Origin: Diphasiastrum complanatum
Taxonomy: Eukaryota; Streptophyta; Lycopodiopsida; Lycopodiales; Lycopodiaceae
Length of the DNA: 64,000 bases
Direction of reading: 5' to 3'
Assembly: GCA_029204225.1 (NCBI GenBank)
Contig: CM055100.1
Location: forward strand, 193,001-257,000
Shown here: in pieces, positions 21,755 through 33,700 of the stretch
Position numbering within the stretch: position 1 is the stretch's first letter
Layout: each line of letters begins with the position of its first letter
The notes under the pieces: model-generated
The model's input: only the letters and a program-made list of their open reading frames with translations
Told to the model about the DNA's origin: nothing
Databases searched by the model: none
Made by a program: the position numbers and the translations under genes

Positions 21755-22487
21755 ACCAATATTCCGTATACGCCTTCTAAATCAGTTAAACTTTTTTCAT
21801 CTTGGCAGATTGATCAATTCAAGGCAGATTTCCAGTTTTTGCGGTATGAAATTTCACAGCTGAAAGGAACGGTTACTTCTTTGATCAACGAGAAGAAGCT
21901 ATTGCAGTCCAAGGTTGCCTCACTCGAACAATCCATCGGAATCAAACAGGCCGCAGCTTCGGAATCCACCACCAACATGCTACGGGAGCTAGAAACCAAG
22001 ATTGAGAAGCAACACGAAGAGGCCCTTTCCTGGGCATCAGTTTTGAAAAAGGGCACCAAACCCAACGCTCCCATCTCCTCAATTATCTCAGCCACCATCT
22101 CGAAAGAGAAATCTCGAGACCAAAAAGCCCACAATATTAGAGTTCGTGGAGTTCTAGATACACAGGGATGCATTGGCTGAAGCTAAACGCTTTCTCGACA
22201 TCACTCTCGGACACAGGACAGAGGGGTTAGACACCGCATGGAGGACCACTAGAGATGCAGCCACACTCATTAATCATTTCACCTCCCTCGAGAGCCGCCG
22301 AGATGCTTTGTGGTGCAGAGCTAAGCTACGTGGTACCACTATCTATATGGACGATGACCTCACATATATCCATGTAGAGGAGAGGCGTAAGGCCTTTCAG
22401 GCAGCCCGTGAGTCTGGCAGACGAGTCATTTACCGAGATGGACGAGTGCGTTTTCTTGACAGTGCACCTAGCAGCTCCCAGTGCTAG
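21755..22487 (+). pseudogene. LINE C ORF1, 5'-truncated and frameshifted
   Basis: The sequence joins the family at IPYTPSK (IDYTPSK in LINE B) with no start codon. It runs through a coiled coil (QLKGTVTSLINEKKLLQSK, VASLEQSIGIKQ) to HNIRVRGVLDTQG. A frameshift near 22,170 moves the rest to a new frame: EAKRFLDITLGHRTEGLD, TIYMDDDLTYIHVEERRK and GRVRFLDS. It stops at 22,487. The order of motifs is the same as in LINE B. The missing N-terminus is replaced by the LTR-like segment upstream. Confidence 0.85.
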
Positions 22488-22541
22488 GGATTTGAAGTCC
22501 TCGGGTTCGGGAGTGCCCCGGGGCCCCATCCACACCATCTC

Positions 22542-25500
22542 CGGATTGGAGTATGGAACTGTGATGGTTTACACTCATCTTCCATTGCTGGCGACTTGAT
22601 CGATTTCATCACTGACAGGGATTTACTGCTCTTTATGGAGACTCATGAGAGTCAGGAGAGAGGATTACCTATTTTTCCAGAATACAGATGGGATTCCGTG
22701 TACAGACTTGAGACTAGATCAGCTAGCGATCGTGGATCCGGAGGTGTTGCATGTTTATACAGAGAGTCTCTTCATTCGAGCATTGAGTTTATCAGACACG
22801 ACGAGCATGCACGGTATATATGGATTCGTATTGTTGGGCAGGATATTGGTTTGGACAGGGACCTCTTTGTGGCGGCCTGTTTTGTGGCGGCCTGTTATTT
22901 TCCTCCAGAGTCTTTGTCCTTTGCTGAGGGCACAGGTTCACCCTACCTTGATTTATCGCCTGATATTATCAGATTCGCAAAGCGGGGGCATATTCTCCTC
23001 ACTAGAGATTTTAATGCCCAAACCTCTTCACAGCAGTCAGAGTTTTATGACACCACCGACCATATCCGCGTTCATGCCCTTGACAGCGATGACATGGGAG
23101 TTACCATGATTTCAGAGGACAGCTTGGGACCTACTACCCCTTACAGTGAGCATTTATTGCAGTTTGGAGAGGCCCATGAGTTAGCCATTTACAATGGCCT
23201 AACTTGTTGGCCAAAATCCGGCAGTTATACTTGTCACCCTCACAGTGGTGGACATAGTGTTGTGGATTATCTCATGGGATCACCATCTTCCATACCTCTC
23301 ATCTCTGATTTTCATGTATCTCCCACCACTCTCTCTAATCATTCCTTTCTCTCCTTCGCTATCGGCCGCCTCCCACCTCCCCAGCCATCCTCACACCCCT
23401 TGCTTACACGAGCACCCAGGTATACATTCAGTTCTCTCTATACACCAGTCTACCAGGAGTTCCTCACCTTCTTGCTCCATTCCTTCCTCGCGATAGTACA
23501 GTCGAGACTCAAGCTGCCTTTCTTAGCACTTCTCTTCATACCGCTGCCTCCCTTGCTTTTCCATCTAAACCCCATAAAAGCAGACGCACCCGCTCCTCAT
23601 CGATACGACTCCCACACCCCCCGTGGTATGATGCTGAATGTCGCTCTCTTCATCAGCTTGTCACCCATGCCCGCACTCACAATCCTCATCTCCTCCACTC
23701 CGCCAGGCGCTCTTACCGTCGCACACTCCGCCGAAAAAAGCGTATCTATGATGACTCCGAAAGAACGTGTCTTGTTGATCTTCTCTTCAGTTCCTCTTCA
23801 AGCGCCTTTTGGCAGTGAGTTTATCCCTCGTGCTCCACCACCCCTCCTGGATGACCTTCGCATATGGACCGAATATGCTACCAAACTATATACCATACCC
23901 ACTGACGCACCCATCTCTATCTCCCCACGCCCCTCTGAGTTCACCTTCTTCACATCTGACATGGTACTTACGGCCATCACGAGAATGAAGTCCCATAAAG
24001 CAAGAGATATCGAAGACCTTGAATCTGAACTCCTACCCATGCTTCCGACCTCCTTGCTCCCACACTAGCCACTCTCCTCAATTCCACCGTTGTCTCTGGT
24101 TTCCCCTCATCCTGGTGCATCAACATCATCCACCCTATTCATAAAAATGGTGATCCCATGATTCCTGGTAATTACCACACCATCATGATCGGACATGTTC
24201 TCACGAAGCTCTATGGTACCATACTCCAGTCTGCAGTGAGTTCAAAGGCGGACGCTCGGAGATTACATGCATTGGAGCAAGCAGGTTTCCGATCTCATTA
24301 TTCTACCACTAACCATATTTTTACACTTCGAGCCTTGATTGAGGAAGCTAAGTACAGGAAAGAGAGGGTTTACTGCTATTTTGTAGATTTCAGGAAAGCC
24401 TTCGATTTTGTACCACGCTCCCTGCTCATTCAGAGACTTCGTAAACTGGGTTTCTCCACAGATATTGTTTTAGCAGTGATGGCTCTTTATGAGAAGGTGT
24501 TGGGATGTTTCCGACATAGCAGTGGCCTATCTGTCACATTTGGAGCACCATTGGGGTGAAATAGGGGTGCTCTCTTCCACCGGTTCTCTTTGGATTGTAT
24601 ATTGATGAGTTAGAGCGAGTCATCTCACAGTGTGGCGGGGGTGGCTGTAGACTTGGCACCATTCTGCTTGATGCGGATGATGTAGTACTAGTATCCCCGA
24701 CCAAAGAGGGTTTGCAGAGGCAGCTGGATTGTTTACAGGGATTTTGTACCAGATGGGGGTTGGGGGTGAACACTGCGAAGACCAAGGTTATGGTCTTCAA
24801 CACTTCTCGAGCCTTCATGCAGCGCCAGGAGCTCATCCTAGATGGACAGGCCTTAGAGGTAGTTTCCTCTTATACCTATTTGGGGATACTCTTCTCTGGT
24901 CCTACCTTCAGCATGCGGCAAGCTGCCACCACACGACTTGGGAAGGGGCATTCCTCTCTTGTTCAGCTTGAGCGGTTCTGTTTCAGGAAGCTCATCCGAG
25001 ATGTTCGCAGTAAGTGTAGACTCTTTGATACTATTGTCACCCCCACAGCCTTATATGCAGCAGAGACATGGTGCACCGGCCTCCCTTCATCACATTGGGC
25101 CAGCATTTCACGATTGCAGACCACCATGTTAGCTCGTATGATTCGGGTGAAGCCCTCGGTTCCACATGAGATCCTTCTTGCAGAGTTTGTCGTTCCACCC
25201 ATTCAGATATATGCCGCGTTCCAGCTTATCGCATACATTCAGAGAATCTACGCTCTGCCCGATGAGGATATGAGATATACACAGACAGCACTTGTTTCCT
25301 CACACTTTCTTCATGACCAGGGTTATCGACTATCGTGGTTCTCTCAGGCATCCCATTTCCTCCTTGAGTCATTTGGTATCTCCATTACAGAGCTCCCCTC
25401 AGGTACCAGGCGCATCTTATATGGGGCATATCTCGACCGTACTTGTGGGCGACAGCTTGGGGTTAAACCCGGCTACTACTGGACTCATTTTATTGAGCTT

Positions 25501-26157
25501 GACATAGCAGGGTTCCCAGTCTTACCGCATTATTTGGACTCGAGTCTATCACATTGCCTCAGATTTACATTGGGACAGCTCCGCGTATCATCACATCAGT
25601 TGGCTATTGAGACTGGTAGATTCCAGGGTACCCCGAGAGAGGAGCAGATTTGCCAGTTATGCTCTTTAGAGGTGGAGTCAGAGAGCACTTTATCTTTAGG
25701 TGCGTGGTATATTACAAGATCAGAGGGAGATACCACTGTTTGTTCCGAGACACCTGTCACCTTACGATTGCTCATAGCTTATGAGGATTCCCGATGCGCG
25801 GCGCTCATGATACGAGAGATGTTTATACTACGACAGGATTTGTATCAGACAGCCCAACCGAGTCAAGTTTCTCAGCCCCAGATCACTTATTTCTTCTCCA
25901 GGAGGAGAGGACGTTTTGATGACGGTGACGATGATGATGATGATGACCTACTTGCCCACAAAGACCAGAGACAGCGTCCCACACATACCCATGTTGCAGC
26001 ACGAGCTACTCGACCTATCACGAGGAGACCTCTTCATGCTCTCAGACGACGTCAGAGACCACCAGTGGCCCTTCATGCCGCAGGCCGTATTACATCCTTC
26101 TATAGCATCAGCACCAGCAGGACAAGACTAGACGATAGCGTCATACCTCACTCATGA
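22542..26157 (+). pseudogene. LINE C ORF2: endonuclease, reverse transcriptase, C-terminal Cys domain
   Basis: The endonuclease (from 22,542) shows RIGVWNCDG, METHESQERG and RDFNAQTS. It has an SNHSF motif where SDH is expected, and a 15-base duplication giving VAACFVAACY. A linker shifts frame at about 23,480-23,820. RT follows in another frame from 24,045 (HALEQAGFRSHYSTTNHIFT, YCYFVDFRKAFDFVP). In-frame TGA (24,557) and TAG (about 24,561) stops interrupt the GVKQGC motif. From 24,595 the frame is open to 26,157 and includes LLDADDVVLVS, where the catalytic motif should be YADD or FADD, and a CxxC pair (ICQLC) near the end. A functional protein would make a target-primed copy of the LINE RNA. 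At least three frameshifts and two changed catalytic motifs make this one dead. Confidence 0.92.
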
Positions 26158-26325
26158 CTGTTAGCAGTATACATGCTCCCACATGTTTCTTATAGCATCA
26201 CATCTATTTCAGTTTATAGCTTTAGTTCTAGATTGCTACTTTTGTTACTATTTTGGAGACATTTCATACGCTCCTATGGTTACCACATACTTGACATGTA
26301 CATTTACACTGTTGGAAAAAAATGA
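26158..26325 (+). other. LINE C 3' UTR
   Basis: About 150 bases after the ORF2 stop end in an A-run (GTTGGAAAAAAATGAATAG) at about 26,312-26,327. That is the likely 3' end of the element. Confidence 0.45.
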
Positions 26326-26329
26326 ATAG

Positions 26330-28440
26330 TGTTTTCACTTTGTATACTTCCAGTAGTTGTTGGTTGATAGGTAAGTTTCGATAGAGAGTCTGACAACACC
26401 TCAGGTCGCCTCATATCACACATCCAAGCCTGGAAAATACTTGTGGTGGAACCCATTTGTGTTATGTATATAGAGGTGGGAGAGGCTTATATCATTCATC
26501 CAATCTACCTAGGGAGCGGGGGGATGGCACAAGCATGCATGACCCAAGATCTATCTCTAATCATGGAGATCAGTGCTGGTGAGAACCAAGTACAATTGTT
26601 GGTGGTAAAGGGTGCCAATCATCGTAAGAGGCTTGATCCTACTAGTTAGCGTCGACAACTTCGGTACACGGGGGTGAGTCGGTTGTGACTCTATGGATGG
26701 GCAATTACGAAGGGTTTGTCACTAGATGGCATGCAATCACCTTACAGAAATCGTCCTAGTAGAATCCTAACAGCACAACCCGGCGCATTAACCTTACATG
26801 ATCACGTAATTGTAAGTCATTTTGAACCCACACTTCAATTTTATTTTCACAACCTAATTTGATGGCCAACTTGAAGCACATGTCAGCTTTTTCTCTTATT
26901 GAACTTTCAAACATAAATGATTGTTAAAAGTAACCAAAAAAAAACTAATGAAAGCAATTTGTTGCACTCAAATTTTCAAACATTTGATTGTGATATCAAA
27001 ATCAATGAAAGCAAACATCATGGCTAAATGCAATTATGTTTTTGTATGGAAAAATTAAAGCTTGTTGAAAAGAAGTTTGTAATACAAGACTATGAAGCTA
27101 CTTATTCTCAAACTAGAACACAAAATGTCCCGTCTATAGTTTCATCAAGGGAGTCCAAAGTATAAGATGAGAATCATGACATAGATCAACAATATATATT
27201 GTTAGAAGACTCACAAGAAAGATATTAGATTTAAAAACACTTTTATCAAATAATAAAAAAGGTAGTAAATTACTTTGAGAAAGGAACATGTAGAAAGGGT
27301 ATTTGAGACCCATTTCACACGACACAATACTTTGACTCAAACATAGTCCCTAAGCGTTGAATAAGAGTTTGCAGCAAAGTATTAAAACAATGTTATATGG
27401 AGCTAGAGAAGTTGGGAGGCTTTAGAAACTCACTTTATAGATTGATTTGGCCATCCATGCCAAAATGTATCCGTTCTCCCAAACCAAGGCTCCTTGTAAG
27501 TAACGACAAAAGCAAAGACCAAAGAGGAGACATAATAGGTCAACTTCCACATGGACTCTGTGACCTTCAACATCTTTTTCTTTTCAACACTCTTCAAAAA
27601 AGACGTAAATTTCTTCTCAGGTGGACTAGTAAGCCATCTTGCAAATGCCTGTCAAACAAAAATATTGATTTAAAAATTAAGACACATCCAACTAACTAAA
27701 TAAAAAAACTATACATTAAGTGTTTCAAATCGAAGATTGTGAAATCAGCCATATTCCACAAGGCATTCTAAACATTTTATTCAAGAATACTGGGGGGAAG
27801 ACGTCCAGCATTCCAAAAAGAATTAGGATCAAAGAAAAGAACTGTGGCAGAAAAACAAAATTTAATAGCACCTATACTAGATAAAATTTCAAAAAATAAT
27901 AATTGTTAATAGAATGTAGGTGAACTATTCATAGTGAAACAATCATTGAAGAAAAGTGAATATTAGTGAATTCAAGAATAGAAGAGACACCAGAACCATG
28001 GACACTAATCTTACTCTTAAATGCACAACGTGAAATAGTAATGAAAGTTTTGAAATGATATCAAAACCATCCATGACCCAACAAACATAAAAGCTAAAGT
28101 CACAAATTGAGCAGACAACTAAACCTAAATTCAAAACTGTACTCTCAATTTCTATTGCATAAACTCGACGAATAGTATATGCTTCAAAAGCTCAATGACT
28201 GAATTTATAAAAGCATGGGGTAGTTTCGATATGAAGCAAAGTGGAGCAACAAAAGGCTAGAACTAAATATGCAATTAGGCATAACTAGAGAGGTGCATGC
28301 CAAAAATCACATCAAGAGATGCCATGAAATTTTTTATTCAAAATATGAAGCTTATTCTTTGCTTGCTAAACCCATTTCAGATTTCTCTGAAATGCATCTA
28401 AATAGTTGTGAATTTTCGAAAAAAATTTAACTCAGTGGAT
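26330..28440. other. no gene recognised
   Basis: About 2.1 kb without recognisable coding similarity. The part at 26,390-26,830 has some GC-rich, LTR-like phrases, but no paired copy was found in the window. Confidence 0.4.
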
Positions 28441-28677
28441 TTAGATTAGGAGCAAATTGAAAAGAGTAAGATCATAGATGGATTTAAAGACGTTTTTCCA
28501 GTTGAATTACCTCATGGTTTACCACCTTCTAGGTCAGTACATCATAGAATTGAGGTAATTCTAGGTAGTCACCTTGTCTCTAGACAACCTATCGGTTTTC
28601 TCAAAAGGGGGTGCTCCTGTTCTTCTGAAAGTGAAGAAAGAAGGAGGCTTCCGTTTGTGCGTGGATCACAAGGGGTT
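28441..28677 (+). pseudogene. gypsy reverse transcriptase N-terminal relic, left of the nested copia
   Basis: Plus-strand frames read GFKDVFPVELPHGLPPSRS with VHHRIEV, and then, after a gap and frame change, APVLLKVKKEGGFRLCVDHK. These are the two blocks at the start of gypsy RT (ELP-GLPP-R---H-I, then FVKKKDG-FRLCVDYR). The sequence is cut by the copia LTR at 28,678. A matching gypsy C-terminus resumes at about 32,515 on the same strand, so both may come from one element. Confidence 0.8.
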
Positions 28678-29050
28678 GTTGTAGAAACTCGTGGACAGCC
28701 AAGGAGAATAGTCAATATTGCTTACAAAAGTGTCACATACAAATGGGATGCACACATATACATAGTCCAAGATGACTATCTAACTTCATGACTACTGGCT
28801 ATCCAACTACTTGACTATTGCCTATCCAACTTTCTGTAAGTTACATAGAAAGAATAAGGTACCTCCAATATGTCAAGTTGGGGTACTTAATGTCACAATT
28901 AGGCCTAGTGGACCCACGAGCCCTTACCAAGTTAATTTCACTCTAAGTTTAGTAGGCCTAATATAATACATGACCATGGTTACACAACTCTCAACCTTTT
29001 GGGTCAAAGTAACCTATGGTAATGTGAGCAATTCCATTTACATTCCAACA
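28678..29050 (-). mobile_element. 3' LTR of a copia element, about 373 bp
   Basis: Minus-strand sense: a polypurine tract, TTTTAAGGAGGG (29,051-29,062), is followed by TGTTGGAATGTAAATGG. The segment ends ...TTTCTACAACA at 28,678. TG...CA ends and position after the pol relic identify an LTR. No second copy remains because the 5' end of the element is lost at about 32,520. Confidence 0.8.
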
Positions 29051-29162
29051 CCCTCCTTAAAAGGAAATGCATAACATAACATGAAGTAACTTCTCGAAAG
29101 AGAAAAATGTAACTTGTTGTCCAAACTTCATGTCGCCAAATAAACTTCGCACCGAAGTAGTC

Positions 29163-30773
29163 AAAATCTCATCCCCAATCATGTCCAACATATAAAAGGA
29201 AAAGAATGCGTAATAATGAAGCATCAAGTCGAAAGGTGAGGATTTGCATGCTCCATCCGAAGTAGGGAACCAACATAAACTCGGCAATAAGTCGAAATAT
29301 GGACTCGTAATCCATCATAGGCTCCCACATCATTCGAAAAAACTTCTTACCATAAGGACAATAAAAAAGATCACCAAACTCTTTTGGCATCACATCCTCC
29401 CAAACCTTACCATCAATGACTTGCTCACATAGAATAGGCAATGTACCAACATCATGATGAAGAGTAAGTGTAAAACCAAAAAAATCAGCAAGAGGTACTG
29501 ATTTTAAAAAGGCATGTGCCTTCCCTTCATAGTAAGACATTTCTTTGTTGTCCTGCAAAGTCTCCAATAGTCGACAAGGAACTGTTATGGGCTGTTCAAC
29601 ACTTTGCTGCCAAAAGTGTTCCCAACATGGACTATGTTGTCCATAATCTTCCGCAGGCCGTTCCCGAAGCATAATGGACTGCTCATGATGTAAAATGGGC
29701 TGTAAATGATCAAAAGAATATGACTGAACCTGCTGTCCAACGTCTTCATTATAAAAATTTGGCAAACTATCAAGAGATACATCAACGATGGCGTCATCAA
29801 ACCTATCCCTCGAAGAGGCATGGGATGACATAGAAGATTCTTCAAGTAATGAAAAAATTTCTCCAAACAAATGCTCGCTCTTAACACTTTGAACAAAAGT
29901 ACTTATTGACACATGTTGACTCCCTCCTCGATTAGTACAAAACGGTTTCAAAGAGTGCTTGAATTTTTCAGCCTTTGCCAAAACATCAAATTGAAAAGGT
30001 TTTCGCATGAAACTTTTCACTAATACATCCATCACATGCATCAACTTGCGACGACTTGAAAAAAGAAAATTGCTTCAACATTTGCTCAATGTATCATTGT
30101 TTAGAGATGAATATTCCAGCCCCATGTAAAAGATCAACAAGAACCCACGTGTGGTTCTTCATGAGTGAGTCATACTCCTCTTGCATCGCATCCTCCCAAC
30201 ATTTTACTCCTTTGGCCTGCTCATAAAAAACAGGTTCTGCTGCACCATCGTCAATAGAAGAAAGAGCAAAATCAAAAAAATCAGCATATTCTACTGATTT
30301 AGTAGAGGCACGAGTCTTCCCTTCATAAAAATGATCCACTTTGCTGTCCTGCAAAGTCTGCAACAACCATTTAGGGACTGGTTTGGGCTGTCCAACAACC
30401 TTACCTTTGTCAACACTTTGTTGTCCAAAGTGTTCCGAAGTTGGACCCTGCTGTCCAATGTTTCCGAACTTGGACCTTGCTGTCCAATGTCTTCAACAGG
30501 CTGCTCTTCACCATAAATAGGTTCTTCTTGATGAACTATGGGCTGCAAAATTGAAGAAGTAGTGGGCTGTCCACTAGAAGTAGATGGCAGTCCCTCCTCT
30601 TCATGATTAGATGGCAAAACCAAATCTGGAAATATTTCAACATATGCATCATGAGGTAAATCCCCTTTCATGACATGAGTGGGCGCAACATCATAGGAGC
30701 TCTTTTCATCAAAATGAACATCACGACTCACTATGATTTTATTAGTATCCATATTGAACAACCTATAGCGCAA
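29163..30773 (-). pseudogene. copia linker and start of RVT_2, present as a diverged internal duplication
   Basis: Two similar blocks follow one another. The first (30,773-30,094) holds a Ser/Pro/Glu-rich linker, then LQDSKVDHFYEGKTRASTKS, ADFFDFALSS and EPVFYEQAKGVKCWEDAMQE with NHTWVLVDL, the conserved RT entry motif. Its RT core is missing: it jumps to HGAGIFISKQ, a motif from the RT C-terminus. The second (about 29,900-29,340) repeats a similar linker, then LETLQDNKEMSYYEGKAHAF, ADFFGFTLT and CEQVIDGKVWEDVMPKE, with no catalytic core. Either an internal duplication or a join of two related elements explains this. No YVDD is present, so the element cannot reverse transcribe. Confidence 0.75.
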
Positions 30774-31650
30774 CCAAAGATGCGAAAGTGAGAAACAGTA
30801 GGCTTCTTACCATACCAAACTTCATAAAGAGTTAATACCTTCAAGGCTTTAGTAGGAAACCGATTACTAATGTGTGCCGCTGTTATAACTGCTTCAGCCC
30901 AAAACTTGTGAGGTAGGCCCTTTGCCTTGAGCATGCATCGAGCCATCTCCATGATAGTGTGATTCTTTCTTTCGGCAACACCATTTTGTTGAGGTGTGTA
31001 AGGAGTTGTCATTTGATGATGGATACCTTTGCTATGAAGATAAGTACCAAACGTATCCTTTATATATTCCCCTCCTCGGTCGGTACGTAAGATCTTCAAA
31101 GAGTGCCCAGACTGATTCTCTATCATTGCTAGAAAATCCTTAAAGCGTTGAAAAACTTCAGATTTTGCCTTCATAGGATAAATCCATGTAAATCTTGAAA
31201 GGTCATCAATAAAAGTAAAAAAGTATTTACACCTTCCAATGGATTTGGTCCTCATTGGACCACTATGAACCAAATCAAATTTGCCATCAACTCTAATAGT
31301 TCCATCAATTGGAAAAGCTTGCCTTTAAAATTCTCCAAGTATGCATCCTTCGCATACATGTCCTTCGAGATGCTCAATATTAGGATGTCTTCAACCATAT
31401 TGAATCTCTTAAACATCTTCAAGCTAGCAAAATTGAGATGTCCAAACCTAGCATGCCATAATTCAGCCAACTCCAAAGAATGTGAACTTGATGCAACAAG
31501 ACAAAAAGATGATGAAGCTCTTCGCTCATAGGTATCCATAAGGAACAATCCACCACGCAATGTTCCTGAAGCAACGATCATGAGAGATCTCTTTGGGTAT
31601 TTTATAAGACATTTGTCTTCTTTGAACTCCACAACCAAGCCTTGGTTCAT
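30731..31650 (-). pseudogene. copia GAG-pre-integrase and integrase
   Basis: At 31,650-31,330 lies the zinc-binding region (LWHARFGHLNFASLK), with its CxxC half lost to a frameshift. At 31,273-30,731 the catalytic core is open and shows all three acidic blocks: FTFIDDLSRFTWIYP, LRTDRGGEYIKDTF and YTPQQNGVAERKNHTIME. KFWAEAV and SHFRIFGC follow. The core looks catalytically complete, unlike the rest of the element. Frame changes before and after it prevent a full polyprotein. Confidence 0.9.
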
Positions 31651-31675
31651 TATTGTTAGAGACCGAAATGCGATT

Positions 31676-32521
31676 CTTTTTTATTTTTGGAGCATAAAGT
31701 ACATTATGAATGTACTTCTCCTCACCATTGGGTAAGATAATGGGGATCACTCCAATACCTTTAATAGGATTAGAGGTGTTATCAACACCTTGAACTTTAC
31801 TTCCATCATGCACTTTTACAAGCTTTGTGAAGACTTCTTTGTGATAAGTCATATGGCGTGTGGCACTGCTATCAATCACCCATTCAATAGATGAAAAAAC
31901 AGCAACTTGTAAAGTTGAAGATGAGCTGTTTTTTGCTGAAAAACCAGCAAGATTTGAAGTGGTAGAAATCTCATCTTGAGGAGAGATGAGATTATTAGTG
32001 ACAAAAGCATAATCATTATTGAAAAGATTATCCTCCTTTTCAAATTGTTGTTCCAAAGTAATGATTGCGGTACTTGTATCGTTACCTTTCTCTTTTTCCT
32101 TTGCAAGCCTCTTCTTACATTCTTTGATGCGATGCCCAAACTTCTTGCAATAGTGGCACTTACCCTTCTTCTTGGAGCCTTGATCTTGAGCTTCCTTAGA
32201 TTTTTTATCACCTTTGGAAGTGTTGAAAGAAGGCTTCCCTTTCCACTTGCCCTTTGCCTTTGCCTTTTGCAAAGAAAGCTTGATCTTCTTGTTCACCAAA
32301 GTTGATCCTTGTTTGCTCTTCTTGAAGAAGTAAGCCAACAAGTTCGTCGAAGGAGATTGTTGTCCCCTAAGAGAAATGCTCAATGATGACACAAATGGAA
32401 GGTAAGAATCAGGAAGAGAGTTGAGAGTAATAGATACAAATTGTGAGTCCTCAATCACCTCATCAATACTAAGAAGCTCCTCTCGAAGATCCTTGATCTT
32501 CGTCAAGTGGTTTGTAAGTGA
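31676..32521 (-). pseudogene. copia gag with zinc knuckle and protease, 5'-truncated
   Basis: The frame begins inside gag (SLTNHLTKIKDLREELLSID, SQFVSITLNSLPDSY) and runs through a Lys-rich region to the knuckle CHYCKKFGHRIKEC. The protease follows with WVIDSSATRHMTYH, where the usual WxxDSGATxHM has its Gly changed to Ser. It ends in YIHNVLYAPKIKKN before a frame change near 31,660. The first third of gag, the primer-binding site and the 5' LTR are missing. At about 32,520 the sequence switches abruptly to plus-strand gypsy integrase. Confidence 0.9.
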
Positions 32522-33256
32522 CAGAACTAATCAGACTATGGAGGATATGTTGAAAACATATGTGTCTCAATGGGTGGACTACATTCCTTTAATTGAGTTT
32601 GCTTACAATAGTAAAAAACATTCTGCTACAGGTTATAGTCCATTTATGCTTATGTACAATTTTCAACCTAGATCTCTGATTAATGTGGAGAAAAAAATTT
32701 ATTAAGATCTAGAAGGTTGCTGATTTCCTGCATGATATGCAAGAAATGTTGCAATTGGCACGTGATAGTATCTATAGTGCTCAAGATAGAGCCAAGCACT
32801 ATGCCAATCTTAAGAGATCTCCCAGGGATTTTAAAGTTGATGACTAGGTATACCTTAGAATTCCAAAGATTCTAGGACTATGTGTACCGGAAAGCATTAC
32901 AAGTTGTTTACCAGATATTGTGGACCATTTTGGATTATATAAAAAATTGGTTCTTTAGCTTACAAACTTGATCTTCGAGACAAATCTACTACTCATCCAG
33001 TATTTCATGTAAGCCGGTTGAAACTAAGTCTCCATGAAGGTGATATTGTTGGATCTGATGAGGATCTTACTTATTTGGAGAACTTATGGCTTAGTGTACC
33101 TTTGGAACCAAAAAAAGTACTTAGAATCAGAAATAAACAATTGAGAAATCGTTCTATCTCTAAGTGCTAGATCCATTGGAAAGGATGCATTGAGGATGAC
33201 GATTCGTGGGATAGAGTTGAAAGCACAAAGAACTTCCCTAATTTTCACTTTTGAGG
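32515..33256 (+). pseudogene. gypsy integrase C-terminus with chromodomain-like tail
   Basis: The frame starts at RTNQTMEDMLKTYVSQWVDY, then IEFAYNSKKHSATGYSPFML: the end of the integrase core and the helix that follows. After stops it continues with AQDRAKHYANLKR, TRYCGPFWII and HPVFHVSRLKLSLHEGD. The end (LRIRNKQLRNRSISKC, IHWKGCIEDDDSWDRVES) looks like a chromodomain. Several TAG and TGA stops interrupt it. With the RT fragment at 28,441 it probably represents one chromovirus split by the copia. Confidence 0.85.
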
Positions 33257-33282
33257 ACAAAAATAGTTCAAGGGGGGAAGAA

Positions 33283-33700
33283 TGTCACGTCCATGTCCGG
33301 TTCAAAGGATTTGGAATAATCCTTGACGTGGATATTCGGTACTCCAATGTGCAAGTTTATTAGCTATGCCTCAACATTCCGAACTAGGCCAAAAATGCAA
33401 TTAATAACCTTGTGAGGGCCCAAGCATGCCCATTAGGACATGTGGAGCTAGTCCATGGTGTCTGATGGCTTTTTATACTCTCAGTTTCCAGTTGGTTGGG
33501 GTGGTTGGCTCCATAGTCATCCTTCTGGCGCATGCAACAGGATCTAGAAGATCTTCACTTGGAGATCGTTAACCCCCACCCCCCCCCCCCCCTTTGCACA
33601 TGCATTGTCGCTGCCTGGACAAGCAATGTTGCCTGTCTAGGCAAACATACCCCTAGCTCTTGGTTCTCCTATTGATCCAACCACTCATGTTTCTACCATA
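33283..33700 (+). mobile_element. start of the gypsy 3' LTR, right end undefined
   Basis: A polypurine tract (CAAGGGGGGAAGAA, 33,269-33,282) precedes TGTCACGTCCATGTCCGG. This is the expected PPT-TG junction after the gypsy coding region. The right end could not be fixed; a C-run at about 33,573-33,592 lies within or beyond it. Confidence 0.55.
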
